Of a stretch of 64,000 nucleotides of DNA, positions 52,990 through 63,293 are shown piece by piece. The stretch covers positions 620,001 through 684,000 of the forward strand of contig NADL03000675.1 of assembly GCA_002205965.3 (NCBI GenBank), in the 5' to 3' direction. The notes under the pieces were generated by a model, which was not told the DNA's origin, did no database searches, and saw only the letters and a list, made by a program, of their open reading frames with translations. The number at the start of each line of letters is the position of its first letter. The stretch's first letter is position 1. The position numbers and the translations under genes were made by a program. The stretch is from Kappaphycus alvarezii (Eukaryota > Rhodophyta > Florideophyceae > Gigartinales > Solieriaceae).

Positions 52990-54090
52990 GGTGTAGAGCT
53001 TCGTTGAGGTCTCAGTCATCTTGAAGATAGACCTGTCGATCTGCGGTCTGTATGGTATCTAACATCAACCCCAAATGTGATTGAATTTCTGCAAAGTCCT
53101 CGTGTTCTATAATAGAGTTGTGCAATTTGCAACAGAATGCTATAATAGTGGCATTCTTGGCGAAAGTGCACCTCAGCGGCCTCCAAAAAACACCCCGCAT
53201 TCCAACGAGCATCCCGAAACTCTGCTCAATATGAATTACAGCGCTGGACGGCCAATAATTGAAGCAGTCCTTCGAGTACTGAGCACTTTACCAGGCCAAG
53301 GCGTGAAAAGCCTGTTTATGCACGTATATGCGTCATCTGCAGCAATCCAAAACCCTGCTGAAAGGCCACCCTCTCCTCTCTCAAGTAGTGCAGACATTGC
53401 ACTCAATGCGTATGCCGTACTGTCATAAGTTGAACCAGGAGAGGGACAAAAAAAGAATGTGCCTGTACTTAGAGTCGCAAACTGCTTGCACGTTTAGAGC
53501 GAACCAACCCTTTCTATTATAGTATGTAGATGATTTCGGAACTTCCCCCGCAGCTGGCTCAATAATTTGGTCGGCCAGTCCGTCCAAAGCACCGCAACAC
53601 ATGTTCAGAGCGCTACGCCCATCCCTTGCAAATCTATCAGAGATTTTCCTTAACCAAAATGCGTTTCAGTACGGAAACGTTATTTGTAAGGCCGTATCAA
53701 TTGCAAAGAGGGTTTTATCAATGTAGGTATGTAGTCGAGGTAGATATGTTATGCGCTATGGCTATATCTAAATATAAACCACCGGCCAACCACCGCAACG
53801 TTACAGAAAGGCGCTGGAGTGGTGAGCTCTGTCTGAACTTGCTATTGTCTACGAAGGCAATCTTCTCGGCGAGAAGCATGAAGATTGCGTGAGAGATACG
53901 GTACAGTCGCTTGAAAAATGTAGGAGGGGGGCCAGCAAGAATGGGAAATGAGAAAATGCCACGAGGTATAGTCCACTGGCCACGTCCTTCGGCGCCGAAG
54001 ACATCGTAAAGAAAGCCAAATGTGCTGTCAGGACTCGTTCGTGTCGGTTGCGATGCTTGGCGATAACTGTAGCTACCGCATGCATCTTTT
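52990..54090 (-). pseudogene. PIF/Harbinger transposase (DDE_Tnp_4)
   Basis: Read on the minus strand with several frame changes, the protein is nearly complete. Parts in order: FKRLYRISHAIFMLLAEKI, PLQRLSVTLRWLAGGLYLDI and AIAHNISTSTTYLHID (HTH region), CCGALDGLADQIIEP, then YNRKGWFALNVQAVCDSKYR (first catalytic Asp), GSTYDSTAYALSAMS, WIAADDAYTCINRLFTPWPG (second Asp) and EQSFGMLVGMRGVFWRPL (Glu), ending AFCCKLHNSIIEHEDF with the ACCxLHN signature. Full DDE set retained. Convergent with the SAP/Myb gene, a common Harbinger layout. Shifts near 53.8, 53.65, 53.45 and 53.25 kb inactivate it. Confidence 0.8.
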
Positions 54091-54094
54091 ACTG

Positions 54095-54680
54095 TAATTT
54101 GTTGTCCTTAGTTCAATGAAAATGAGGCTTGATAACAAAAAAAAGTGTGATATAATGATAGGAAGACTACAGGAACGTTCGAAAAAAGTTCGAAGAAAGA
54201 ACACTGCAGGAACCCCGTGTGCTGATCCAATACAATAGTAAAAGCGTTGAAAAGGTCGATATGATATGGAGTCACATAAAACATATATATTTTATGCCCC
54301 ATCCCATAATTTTTTGTATTGGAAGAGGCCTCCATGGCAATACAAAATTGCCATGAATTGCCATTTTGTGGCGCATTCATATTCATCAAGATTCATATCA
54401 CTAGGAAGCCAAACGGGACAGGTTGTCTTTATAATTTGAGCAGGTGTTCATCGGTATCATTCTCAAATTACAGTTGCTTACAGTAGATCGGACCAGAGTT
54501 TCATCCTTCTAGGTTCAATTTTACTACTCGAGCCTACGATTGGAGTAGCAGATACGGCACACTACTGTATAGCCCCTGTACGTATAGTCCAGTCGACTAC
54601 AGTTTGGCTGATGACAACTTTCTCCTGCGAGCCTCCGAATTGAATTACAGGTATGCCACTCGATAGCCTGTGCATGAAAC
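54095..54680. other. non-coding stretch
   Basis: The distal end of the Harbinger element is expected here; no terminal repeat could be paired. Frames are short. Confidence 0.35.
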
Positions 54681-54683
54681 AAT

Positions 54684-54724
54684 GTTTCCCACAAGAGTGG
54701 CGGAGGCCCACTCTTGTGGGAAAC
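54684..54724. repeat. perfect 17 bp hairpin with 7-base loop
   Basis: The arm GTTTCCCACAAGAGTGG (54684-54700) is followed by the loop CGGAGGC and its exact reverse complement (54708-54724). No reading frame requires it. By its length and perfection it is the strongest inverted repeat I found in the window. Confidence 0.9.
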
Positions 54725-54804
54725 CAGCAAAACGATAGCAACAGCAGGGGAGAACGACACAGCAAAAGAGGTAGCAACAGCGGCACCGACAGCGACAACA
54801 AACA

Positions 54805-54925
54805 AAGATGGTGGTGGTGGTCTTCCAGTGAGAGTGGTGGGTAGGATGGTCTGCTAGTGTGGCGTTTTGTGACCAACTTGTGTACGGTGTGGTGGTCTGT
54901 AAGGGTGGCGTGTGGTGGTTATTTT
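54805..54925 (+). repeat. GTGG/TGG-rich tract
   Basis: Irregular run of TGG and GTGG units (GATGGTGGTGGTGGTC, GTGGTGGTCTG, GTGTGGTGGTTA) on the plus strand. A potential G-rich structural region. Confidence 0.5.
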
Positions 54926-54949
54926 AGTAGTATGGACCCTTAAAGAGAT

Positions 54950-56110
54950 TAAACACCAGGTGGTTGGGTTTTTAGAAGCAAAGCTTCTTCGGGAGACCAG
55001 TCTTGGAGTCATAGACAGTTAAGTGGGTTAGCAGGGCATGGCGACTGTAAATCGCGCTCGGAAGGTATGGGGATTGCCTACGGTCCTCTGGGAATTTCTC
55101 CGGTTTAGAAAGGATGGGTAAAGGGGTAAAAGAAAGGAAAATAAAAGGGGAAAAGGAAAAAGGTGGGTAGAGGAAAGGTAGGCAATCCTACTCCGGGAGC
55201 GCCTGAAAGCGTTAGCGAAAGTGGTATCTCCGACTACTCCGGCCGCAAGCTAGAAAAATCTAGCATCAGTGAGTCCATGCAGCGCTAGGCTTGCTGTTCA
55301 CTAGCTAGAATTCTTAGTTAGCTTTGAACTTCCGGATTAATCCGGTCATAGAAGTAAGAAGGTCGACTTTGGACCGGGGGTTCATTGCTGATGATTTACT
55401 ATGGGGCGGCCAAGGCCGCCGAACCTATATAGTAGAAGTTCCACCTACTGTGGCACTGTCAGCTAATTATTCCTACAGTAATTACTAAAAAAGGGGATAA
55501 TTAAAGGAAAAAGATGTAATTGCCAGCGCCCTTACACGTGGGCATTAAACGTGGAAACTACAAGTGTAACTGGACAGAAAAGCCTGTCCATACTGTGGTA
55601 GATATAGTATGAGCGCGAAAAGTAAGGGCAAGGTTCTCACATGCCCCTACGCCCAGCGTCGAGCGTGTTCCTTCGCGAGAAACGCGAGGGAAAAAGACCA
55701 GAGGATCTGGTCCGGGTTGTGGCTGCATGCGCGTGTTGCGTGTGGCTTACATGCGATGAGAATATTTTATCAATACAGTGGTCGAGGTCTTGACTACTTA
55801 GGACTTAGGCAATCAATTACTTTCGTTGCCGGACTAGCCGTTGCTAGTAGCGCGTGATTACACTCAGTTTTGAAAACGGTCAAGTTTATCCTTGACAGTA
55901 CCCGTCGAGGGATGGGGAGTGGTTACCCCATTCTCTAAAATTATTTGTAGGTTCAGGAATCCTGAGTAAGGTGTTAGCCAAATTAACCCACTCTTGTTGA
56001 TTAGTAGCGGTGCTACTCGACGGTTTTCGGCCGTCCGCAGTCGCTCGCCTCGCCGTTTCACGGGTATTCTGCGGCAATTGCCGCAGGATTCTCGTCCTCA
56101 AGGCGTTGAT
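54950..56110. repeat. tract dense in short perfect palindromes
   Basis: Perfect or near-perfect stems include GAAGCAAAGCTTC (54976), GCTAGAAAAATCTAGC (55249), CCGGATTAATCCGG (55332-55345), GGCGGCCAAGGCCGCC (55405-55420), GGACAGAAAAGCCTGTCC (55572), TCGCGAGAAACGCGA (55674), GACCAGAGGATCTGGTC (55696) and CTGCGGCAATTGCCGCAG (56069-56086). A purine-only stretch (55108-55180) lies among them. One 82-codon frame (55609-55857) has no motif. Such density is seen in some organellar, plasmid-like or structured-RNA sequences. Confidence 0.55.
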
Positions 56111-56780
56111 TGTGTTTTATTTCACTTCACAGACCTTACATCTTTACACAAATTCACTTCATCTACTATACTGTAGATTAAAACCACTGGTAACCTTACA
56201 ACCAGGGGTACTAGGCACTTTGCTGTCATTAAACTTTCCTTACAGTTCTGACCACAGCGTTTGACCCCATTGGTACACTTAGAATGGTTACGGGAGAGTT
56301 TCACACTGGGATTATACCATTGCTTTACCAACCAAACGTTTCCTTGCTATCCCATGCCACCTGAACCAATGTACTTCTTACATCTTGTCAGAGTATGTCA
56401 CTCGTGACGACTACAATTCTGAAAGCGCTACTTACGATACCTTCAGGGCTTTTTTACGAGGAACCCTTTGAATTCGCTACTTTTAGACTGTATTTTCTTT
56501 AGTATGTAGCTATTTTCAGTTCTGTATAAACCTTGGTTTGGAGCGACCGACTTAACTCAGCCAGCCTCAACCAAAGTTTCAACCACAGTTCTACCTAGAT
56601 ATGCTTGTGTGCGCTGAACACCCCACATAGTGGTAGCATGGCAATTAAGTTGTGCCTCATTTTGCGTTTTTCCAATCCACCAGTTGGGATAAAATCCCTA
56701 CTAGATTGATGTCACCTGCCCAATTGCAAATAGAGACTAACCTTGTGTTTTTTACTCTGACCCTTACGCGGTAACCACAA
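56110..56780. other. no gene supported
   Basis: Short frames on both strands only; no repeats of note. Confidence 0.35.
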
Positions 56781-57480
56781 GTGTCGCACAACAAAAATTC
56801 AAAGGGCCGCCCTCCGTCTCCGTCAGAATACAACTCAGAAGACCTCGTCGAATTTCGTTCCCCGCCCACCCCGCCATTTGTACCGACTGGAGAGGAGCAG
56901 GATCCCAAGACTCAGCCTCGTCCATCGACTCCAAGAACCGCGATCGCCCTATGCAGCCCCGAGGAGCCTAAGACACCGACGCCGACTTATTTTCCTGGCC
57001 AATACCTCGTCTGACCTCGAGCACTTTTAGTCACAAGAGCACCTCCCCTGGTTACAGTGGAGACCTCGCACCCCTCTTCGTCGTTTGCCCTACCCCCACC
57101 GACTGTTCTCCGATCCTTACCCCGATCCCGAGAAACCGTCGCGTCCGACCGTCCCGAACAGGTCAAGGGCACCAAAAAGTTCAAGGCTCCTCCGAGAAGG
57201 CTTCAAGAGCTGCTGTCGCCGTCTCTTTCTATCCAAATGGTCGTAAAACCATCGAATCGCCAAGCTAGGCCCTAGAAAAGGCCGCGGATGAACAATAATC
57301 CGAAGTCCTCTCCGTTCCATTGTATTCATGCCAATCACCTGCTCCAGTCGCGTTTCATTATCGAGCAACTTCGTTCCCGCCGTCACATCCGCCGTACAAG
57401 CAAGAAGGATACGAGTGCAAGAACGCAATATTGAGGTGTTCAGGTGAAAAAGACCTTGTCCGCCATCAGAAAGGGCCCAG
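56781..57480 (+). pseudogene. proline-rich reading frame with in-frame stops, unidentified
   Basis: Frames 56781-57014 and 57057-57275 are in the same register, separated by a stop at 57014. The first reads GRPPSPSEYNSEDLVEFRSP then PTPPFVPTGEEQ; the second RSLPRSRETVASDRPEQVKG then TKKFKAPPRRLQELL. Both are Pro/Ser/Arg-rich and probably disordered. Continuing readings to about 57.48 kb (LQSRFIIEQLRSRRHIRRTS) are basic. It could be an unknown gene with a stop, or part of an unrecognised element. No family assignment. Confidence 0.25.
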
Positions 57481-57489
57481 CATCGACTC

Positions 57490-58220
57490 ACAGCGAGAAG
57501 TCGCAAGTATATATTATTTTCCATTAAAATTACTTTTTTGAGTAACAAAAAAAAAATAGAGCAATAAGATCATTCTCAATCGATTTCTTTTTGTTGTGTT
57601 CACCCATCCGCTGTGATTGCAAGCTTTCCTTTGCTGCCCCAGAATCCCTGTAATAGAACTTACAATTGTAATTCCGTATCTTCATCACGACCTAGAAAGA
57701 CAATCACTGCAAAGCAAGAATCGGAAGAATGGCTACTATAAACGCACCGACGTGACTGACTTCAGCCCGTATGTCAGAGAAGGAACTTTTGTAAGTGCTC
57801 CTCGCGGATTTGAACCGCGACCAATTCATCAGAGCTGCTTATACTTAACCAATAGTCACCAGAACCGAAATTTGAAGTGCGAGGAGATCCAATAAGCTTA
57901 TAAATCACAATTTTTTTCAAAAAATTATTGTACAGCAAAGATCTTAACGGATGAGGTATATCTGTTTAGATATTAGCCGTATAGTTAGGATGTGCGCACT
58001 CCAGTAGATACTGAATGAATTGAACTTCTTCTCCTGGCATTTGAAAAAACAGCTTGCTAAAGGATTTGCGTCGTGAGTAGTTAGCCCCCGAACCATCTAA
58101 ACTCTCCTTTACTCTAGAGTTACAGAAACTGTACAAGTATCAACACGTATACACGTTTAAGATCGACAACTCCTCTCAAATACCAGGCCAACACTGTTAC
58201 TGCCTTTCTGAACCTAATCG
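57490..58220. other. possible 5' untranslated region of the plus-strand Gypsy
   Basis: No motif. A poly-A run is at 57548-57557. The 5' LTR of the following Gypsy copy should be here or upstream, but no second copy exists in the window to define it. Confidence 0.3.
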
Positions 58221-58222
58221 CT

Positions 58223-59150
58223 ATGGATCAGCCACAAGTCACCCTAGAGTCTCTTACGCAAATGGTGCTTCAGTTGTAGCAGAATCTCGAGTATGTAAAT
58301 AACCAGATTGCTGCATACATCATAGCTTTCTATTGCAGCGGAAAAGGTATACTCCTTAGAATCTGAACTGGTAAACGCCCGAAACCAGACCGTTCGTCAA
58401 GTAATGAACCCATGGATAGTCAGGCTGGCCCAAAGAAAAACAAGCCAACTAAATTCACTGGGAAAGGATCAATTGGTAGCTGTTGTGTTCAGATGGACAA
58501 CTTCCTCAGAGCAAATGATGGCAATGGACCCCTACACATAGCACTCAGCTACTTGGTTGGAAATGCCCGTGAATGGTGGTTGGTCCATTCCAAGCAGAAT
58601 AAGGGAAAGGAATAAATTCCTGTCAGGCCCTGACGGTTGCTTTGATCCAGCGTTTTGAAACATTGAACAAAGAAAAGATCGCTTGAGACAAGCTCGCCCG
58701 CTGGAAAACAAGTCAAAGATGTTCCTATATTCAACGAGTACTTCAAAAAACTTATACAGGACATCCCCTATATTGGAGTTAAACACCACATGGATCGTTA
58801 TACCTCGCGTTTAAAGCCCTATATCTGGAAGACGTTGGACACCAAAGAATATGTCGATCTCTCCGACTTAATGAGGATGCTGAGCGAGTAGAGTCGGCCT
58901 ATCGGTGTTCTGGACCCGGTAACCTACCAAAGTCTTCTGGAGGAAATAATCGAAGTGGAAGCTCTTTTGCTGGAAAGCAGTCCAGTACCGATGATATTGG
59001 GAACATAGAAGTGATACCGGGGCTGAAAAAAAACACTCCAATTTACAGAAGCTTGACAAAGAAGAACTTGAAAGATGTATGCGCGAAGGTCTCTGCCTCA
59101 GGTGCAGACAAAAGGCCACATGGCCAAGAACTGCTAAAAAGCCCGAAAGA
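58223..59150 (+). pseudogene. Gypsy gag
   Basis: Begins at ATG 58223 (MDQPQVTLESLTQMVLQL, then a stop in the coiled-coil-like region). An open part (58412-58615) has KPTKFTGKGSIGSCCVQMDN and LSYLVGNAREWWLVHSK, the gag capsid signature (kFxGxxxxxxWlxxxxxYl, L.G.A..Ww). Further frames lead to a zinc knuckle at about 59.10 kb, GLCLRCRQK then, after a shift, GHMAKNC, so the metal ligands are all present though split between frames. Confidence 0.65.
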
Positions 59151-59334
59151 ACTGATATAAGGCCCCCAGTCAGTTACTTTCATCGAAAACCCATTAAAAC
59201 CCTTAAAATAAGCAAAAACCCCTAGATTCATCATTGAAGCAAAAAAAGATCCATCATGTCCACCATCAGATCGAATGCAACTTTCATTGACAAATTCTCT
59301 CCGGTATTCGAGAGAAATCACAAGATACTTCTCA

Positions 59335-59420
59335 CTGTCAAGGTATAATTGCTGGTGGCCAAAAAATCTTATAGACCTTGGTGGTGAGATCAACTTCTTG
59401 AGTGAATCAATTTGCGAGCA
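59335..59420 (+). pseudogene. Gypsy protease active-site remnant
   Basis: GGQKILIDLGGEINFLSESI at 59345-59405 aligns with the Gypsy protease LIDSGAEINFIS, with the catalytic DSG read DLG. Upstream FVID-like residues (FIDKFSPVFERNHKILLTVK) fit the preceding strand. Inactive. Confidence 0.55.
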
Positions 59421-60259
59421 ATCAAATAGAGACCAAAGATTCCAGAGAGCTTGCTGAAATGGCCAACGGCGCGGACCAGATACTCCAAGAATTGGTAAAT
59501 TGCCGTCAGTGTACATATTACCGCCTATACTGAACCTCTGTGCTTCGCGATAAACCCATTGAAGCGTTATGATGCAATGCTTAGAATTAATAGTGCGCTT
59601 CGCATGGGGCAAAAATCAATTTCCTTAATAATGAGGTGAAATTCGAACAAAAGTGTTCACACAACACCGTAAAACGCGTTCTGCAGCCGACGACCGGTTC
59701 TGATGGGGACTTTTTTATAGCGACAGATACGATCGCAGTGGTGGCCTTGCTAAAGGCTTGAGCGAAGCCAATTACGGCCTCCTGGTAAAGGCTGCTTGAC
59801 AAAGTGGTCCTTGAGACAGAGTAGGAACTATGTTGATGTATTGATGATTAGATGTGTAGACTATGAATGTTGCTCATCGTAGCTAAGCTTATATACTACT
59901 GAATAAATGATATCGCTCTCCTAAAAGCTTCTATCCAATTGCTTGTACAACTATCGTAGTATACACGCAATACCGATCGTTGATTATCAATGTAATACGT
60001 AAATGATTTGTTCTTTTGAACCTGTATTGCGTTGAGTTCTTGGATATTGTCACGAAATTCCATATAATTCATAAACATAAATTACACTCTTTGTTCAAAT
60101 GTGAGTCCAGTAATAATCGTCTCGACAGTAAGGGAAATTTATTCGTATTTATTGCTGATGATTTCGTACTGAGTCCTTTTGCATCTTCTAATACTATAGC
60201 TAGTGATTTTGAAAAAAGATAATATTTGCAGTTTTTACTTATACCTTTACATTCTAGTG

Positions 60260-61000
60260 AACAAGAGCACCAGTATACCCTCGAGACGTACAGAAGGGCT
60301 TGGAAACATTCGCTGATGTATTTACAGAGAAGCTCCTAAGATTTTGCCACCGATAAGGCAACAGGACTTTGAAATATAATTAAAAGAAGGAGAAGAACCA
60401 CAGAAGCAAGGTCTCTATAGACTTTCTGACAAAGAGATGTCAGAACTCCGAAAATAGTTGGACTAGCTACCGGATGCCGATTTTATAACGCGTAGTAAGA
60501 ACCCCTTTGAACGTCCTATTCTATTCGATAGCAAGAAATATAATGGTCTACGGACGTTTGTGGATTACAGAGCCTTAAACCAGCTTACTGTAGTAAAAAG
60601 CTACCCCTTACCACGAATTGACGACATTTCGACCAGCTTAAAGGAGCAAAGTTCTTCAGCAAAAATGATCTTGATCTGGTTATCACAAGATTAGACTACA
60701 CGAAGATTGATTCCATTTACGGCCTTCAGAACAAGAACGGGACCTTTGAATTTCTTGTTCTGTCGTTTGGACTCACCAATGCCCAGCAATTTTGATGAAC
60801 CTTATGAATGATATTTTCAAGGATCAGATCGATTATTTGTGATCATCTATCTGATGATATTCTCATCTACAGTAAGACATGTAACGATCACCTGGATCAT
60901 ATTCGAACTGTACTCAAAATCTCAGAAAAGAAAGCTGTTTGGCAAATTATCTAAATGTGTTATTGGAGTTACAAAGTGGAGTACTAGGAAAAATCATTTC
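60260..61000 (+). pseudogene. Gypsy reverse transcriptase with a frameshift in its YLDD box
   Basis: Clear blocks in order: GLYRLSDKEMSELRK (60406-60450), NPFERPILFDSKKYNGLRTF then VDYRALNQLTVVKSYPLPRI (60505-60620), IPFTAFRTRTG after a shift, then FVIIYL where a one-base deletion turns the LDDILIYSK box into LMIFSSTV (about 60.84 kb). DHLDHIRTVLK and KKLFGKLSKCV follow in other frames. It is a typical Gypsy RT that lost its active site by deletion. Confidence 0.8.
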
Positions 61001-61199
61001 TAAAGTGGTAATTCTGTTGATCCAAATGAGATAAGTGCAAGTATGAATGGCTGATAGCAAAGAATAGCAATAAGTACAGTCTTTTCTTGGTTTTTCAATT
61101 ATTACCGGAGATTCATGAAAGGTTGTTAAATTCTTGTTAAACCTCTGACACAATTGACGAAAAACTGAATTTACAAGGGAGCCGCACTCAATGATGCAT

Positions 61200-61640
61200 T
61201 AAAAAGTACTCAAGCAAATACTTTGTAGCGCCAGTTCTCAGAAATTTCGACGCCACACTGCCTATCTACGTAACCACAGACGCATCTTAGTATTCAATTG
61301 GCGCAATGTTGGAACAGGAAGAATTAGGTTCTAAAAGGCCGGTCGCTTTTGCGTCCAGGACTCTTAATGATGCGGAACTAAACTATGCGGCACATGAAAG
61401 GGAACTTTTGGCCATTGCATATTCCCTCAAGTGGGGATCTTCTACCTTTAAGGTAATTCTTTCACCATTTACTCAGACCATTATCCTGTAAGATACCTAG
61501 AAACCCAAGAAAAATTGTCCCGGAGACAAGTGAGATGACTGGAAATATTAGTTAATTTCGACTTCAAGGAAATCCCCATCTCAGTAAAATCAAATGTAGT
61601 GGCAACCACAAGAAGTGCCGTTCCTGGTAACCGGAAAATT
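61200..61640 (+). pseudogene. Gypsy RNase H
   Basis: 61306-61491 is open: MLEQEELGSKRPVAFASRTL then NDAELNYAAHERELLAIAYS, matching RNase H (PiaFaSRxLxxaExnYxxxExELLAIv). Just upstream YVTTDAS is followed by a stop in place of the next residue, the first catalytic Asp kept. The DH box near 61.48 kb has lost its Asp (SPFTQTIIL). The end region LVNFDFKEIPI follows. Confidence 0.7.
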
Positions 61641-61719
61641 TATTACTCCAAGAAGTTATTACCAAGATATCCTCAGGATCCAATAAAATTTCGACCATAT
61701 CGTTCACGAACACTGAGTG

Positions 61720-61955
61720 AGAGGGGTTGGCAAAAGACTATGGTAGGGATGAGAACCTCGGAACCCATTATCAAGATCCTAAAGCTCCCATTGAGCGTCT
61801 ATGGATGCTTCTACCTAGAAACAAGAAGATATGTGTACCAGAAGGAAATTTTAGAGTCAAGCTCCTACACGACTATCATTGCACGCCTAACACGTGTCCC
61901 CGGCAGATTCCACGAGGAAGCACGTACTTTCGAATCCCCGGCGAAGTCTTTCTCG
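61720..61955 (+). pseudogene. Gypsy integrase N-terminal (H2C2) fragment
   Basis: ICVPEGNFRVKLLHDYHCTP (61830-61890) is the conserved entry to the H2C2 domain (LYVPxxlRxxlLxexHDxP), and RGSTYFRIPGEVFLAV its continuation, both with shifted or changed His/Cys. The reading ends at about 61955, where the opposite-strand Gypsy takes over. Confidence 0.6.
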
Positions 61956-62640
61956 CTGTTGGTTTGTATTCTTGACATCGCATCTGCTATTTGGTTCTTC
62001 ACTCCTTTGCGGTACCCAAGGGTAATCGAAATCGAGGAGGCATAACCTCCAGTGCGCCAAACAACCCGTTGTGTCGGTTGATGTCATCAACCAGCCCAAA
62101 GCCTGGTGATCCGTGAACAGTTGGAATTGTTACTGTCCGAGATATGGACGGAGCAGCTGAACTGCCCATACAGCAGCGAGGCATTGCTTCTTGCTCTTTG
62201 TGTAGTTCTACTTAGCAGGGCCGAGGGAGCGGCTCCAGTAGCCGATGGGATGGCGGATGCCATCTGGGTATTCCAGAAGTAGGGCGCGGCCAACTTTTTC
62301 GTCACAAACGTCGATATCAACTGAGTATGCTAGTCCATGTTGAGGTAGCCTCAACACTTGTGACTCTATTAGGGCCTCCGTTAAAGAGTTAAATGCTTCC
62401 ATTTGCAAGGAGTCAAGCTCCTGAACTTCAAATGTATTTCCCTTCTTTAGCAACTTGTTGAATGGCGTTTCCACTCTTGAAAAGTTCGGAACGAATTTCC
62501 GATACACATTAAATAGACCAACGAAACTTCTCAGTTGCTTTTGCGTGCGCGGCGGTTTGAAACCCTTCACCGCTTCGATGTTCTTCGAGGCAACCTCCAG
62601 TTTGCCCGGCCGTATTACATGGCCGAGGTCGTTTACCACG
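61945..62640 (-). pseudogene. Gypsy RNase H and RT connection (minus strand)
   Basis: The 143-codon frame 62639-62208 begins VNDLGHVIRPGKLEVASKNI then KGFKPPRTQKQLRSFVGLFN and VYRKFVPNFS (RT to RNase H connection: GHxixpxgl, PpxxxkelrSFlGlxnyyRrFv). It continues SVDIDVCDEKVGRALLLEYP (RNase H with the first Asp read in VDID) and PIGYWSRSLGPAK. A stop is followed by frames with LFTDHQALGWLM (second Asp, TDHqAL) and ADAMSRIQTN (62.00-61.96 kb), the usual RNase H end. Confidence 0.75.
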
Positions 62641-63293
62641 GAGGTGATCTACGTACACTTCTTCAGTTTCAGTGACGCTCCTAAATTACGAAGTACATGC
62701 AGTACTTCGCCAACATGATCGAGTTGTTCCTCGATGGACTTGGAGAAGATGATAATATCATCGAAGTATACCAATCAAGTCTTCCACTTGTATCGCCCCT
62801 GTAGTATATCTACTGCGCTTTGGAACATTTCCGGGGCATTGCACAGCCCGAAAGGCATCCAGCAGAACCGGAAACAGCCTTCATGACAAACGAGCGCTGT
62901 CTTGTCCTTGTCGGTTTCGTGGATAGGTATCTGTTAGTAACCGCAGTTGCAATCTAAGGAGGTAAATACCGTCGCCTCACCTACCCAGTCTAGGCATTCA
63001 TCCATGAGGGGCAGCGGATAGCTGTCCTTGATCGTATTGGCGTTGAACTTACGGTAGTCTATGCAGAACCGTCTGTTCTAATCCTCTTTGGGCACTAGCA
63101 CAACAGGTCTGGCGAATTTCGATTGAGCGGGCTCAATCACGTTGGCTTTAAGCATTCGTTTGACCTCCTTCTCTTCCGTCTCGCGGGCCTTCGGGACTGC
63201 GCGGTAGGGCTGTGATCGTACTGGGACTGCCCCAGGTACAAGGTCGATCCGGTGTTCCGTCACCCTGGGTTTTCCCAAGTGGTCGGACCACAT
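62640..63293 (-). pseudogene. Gypsy reverse transcriptase (minus strand) with intact YFDD
   Basis: 63293-63078 is open with TEHRIDLVPGAVPVRSQPYR and ANVIEPAQSKFARPVVLVPK (RT start: v.HrI.t...Pvr..pYr, giIepS.SpwasPvvlV.K). In shifted frames follow NANTIKDSYPLPLMDECLDW, VFTSLDCNCGY with a stop, TALVCHEGCFRFCWMPFGLC and VYFDDIIIFSKSIEEQLDHV (near 62.76 kb), the intact catalytic box. Three or four single-base changes separate these. Confidence 0.8.

Larger units (their letters stand above)
58223..61955 (+). mobile_element. Gypsy retrotransposon relic, truncated at its 3' end
   Basis: The plus strand holds gag, zinc knuckle, protease, RT, RNase H and the start of the integrase in Gypsy order. 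The integrase breaks off near 61.95 kb where a second Gypsy on the opposite strand begins. No LTRs are visible. Numerous single-base shifts indicate age. Confidence 0.75.

Noticed and set aside
53081-53428. 115-codon plus-strand frame
   Set aside because: Antisense to the Harbinger transposase DDE region.
57548-57557. poly-A run as a LINE or processed-gene tail
   Set aside because: No adjoining retroposed sequence or target duplication could be identified.
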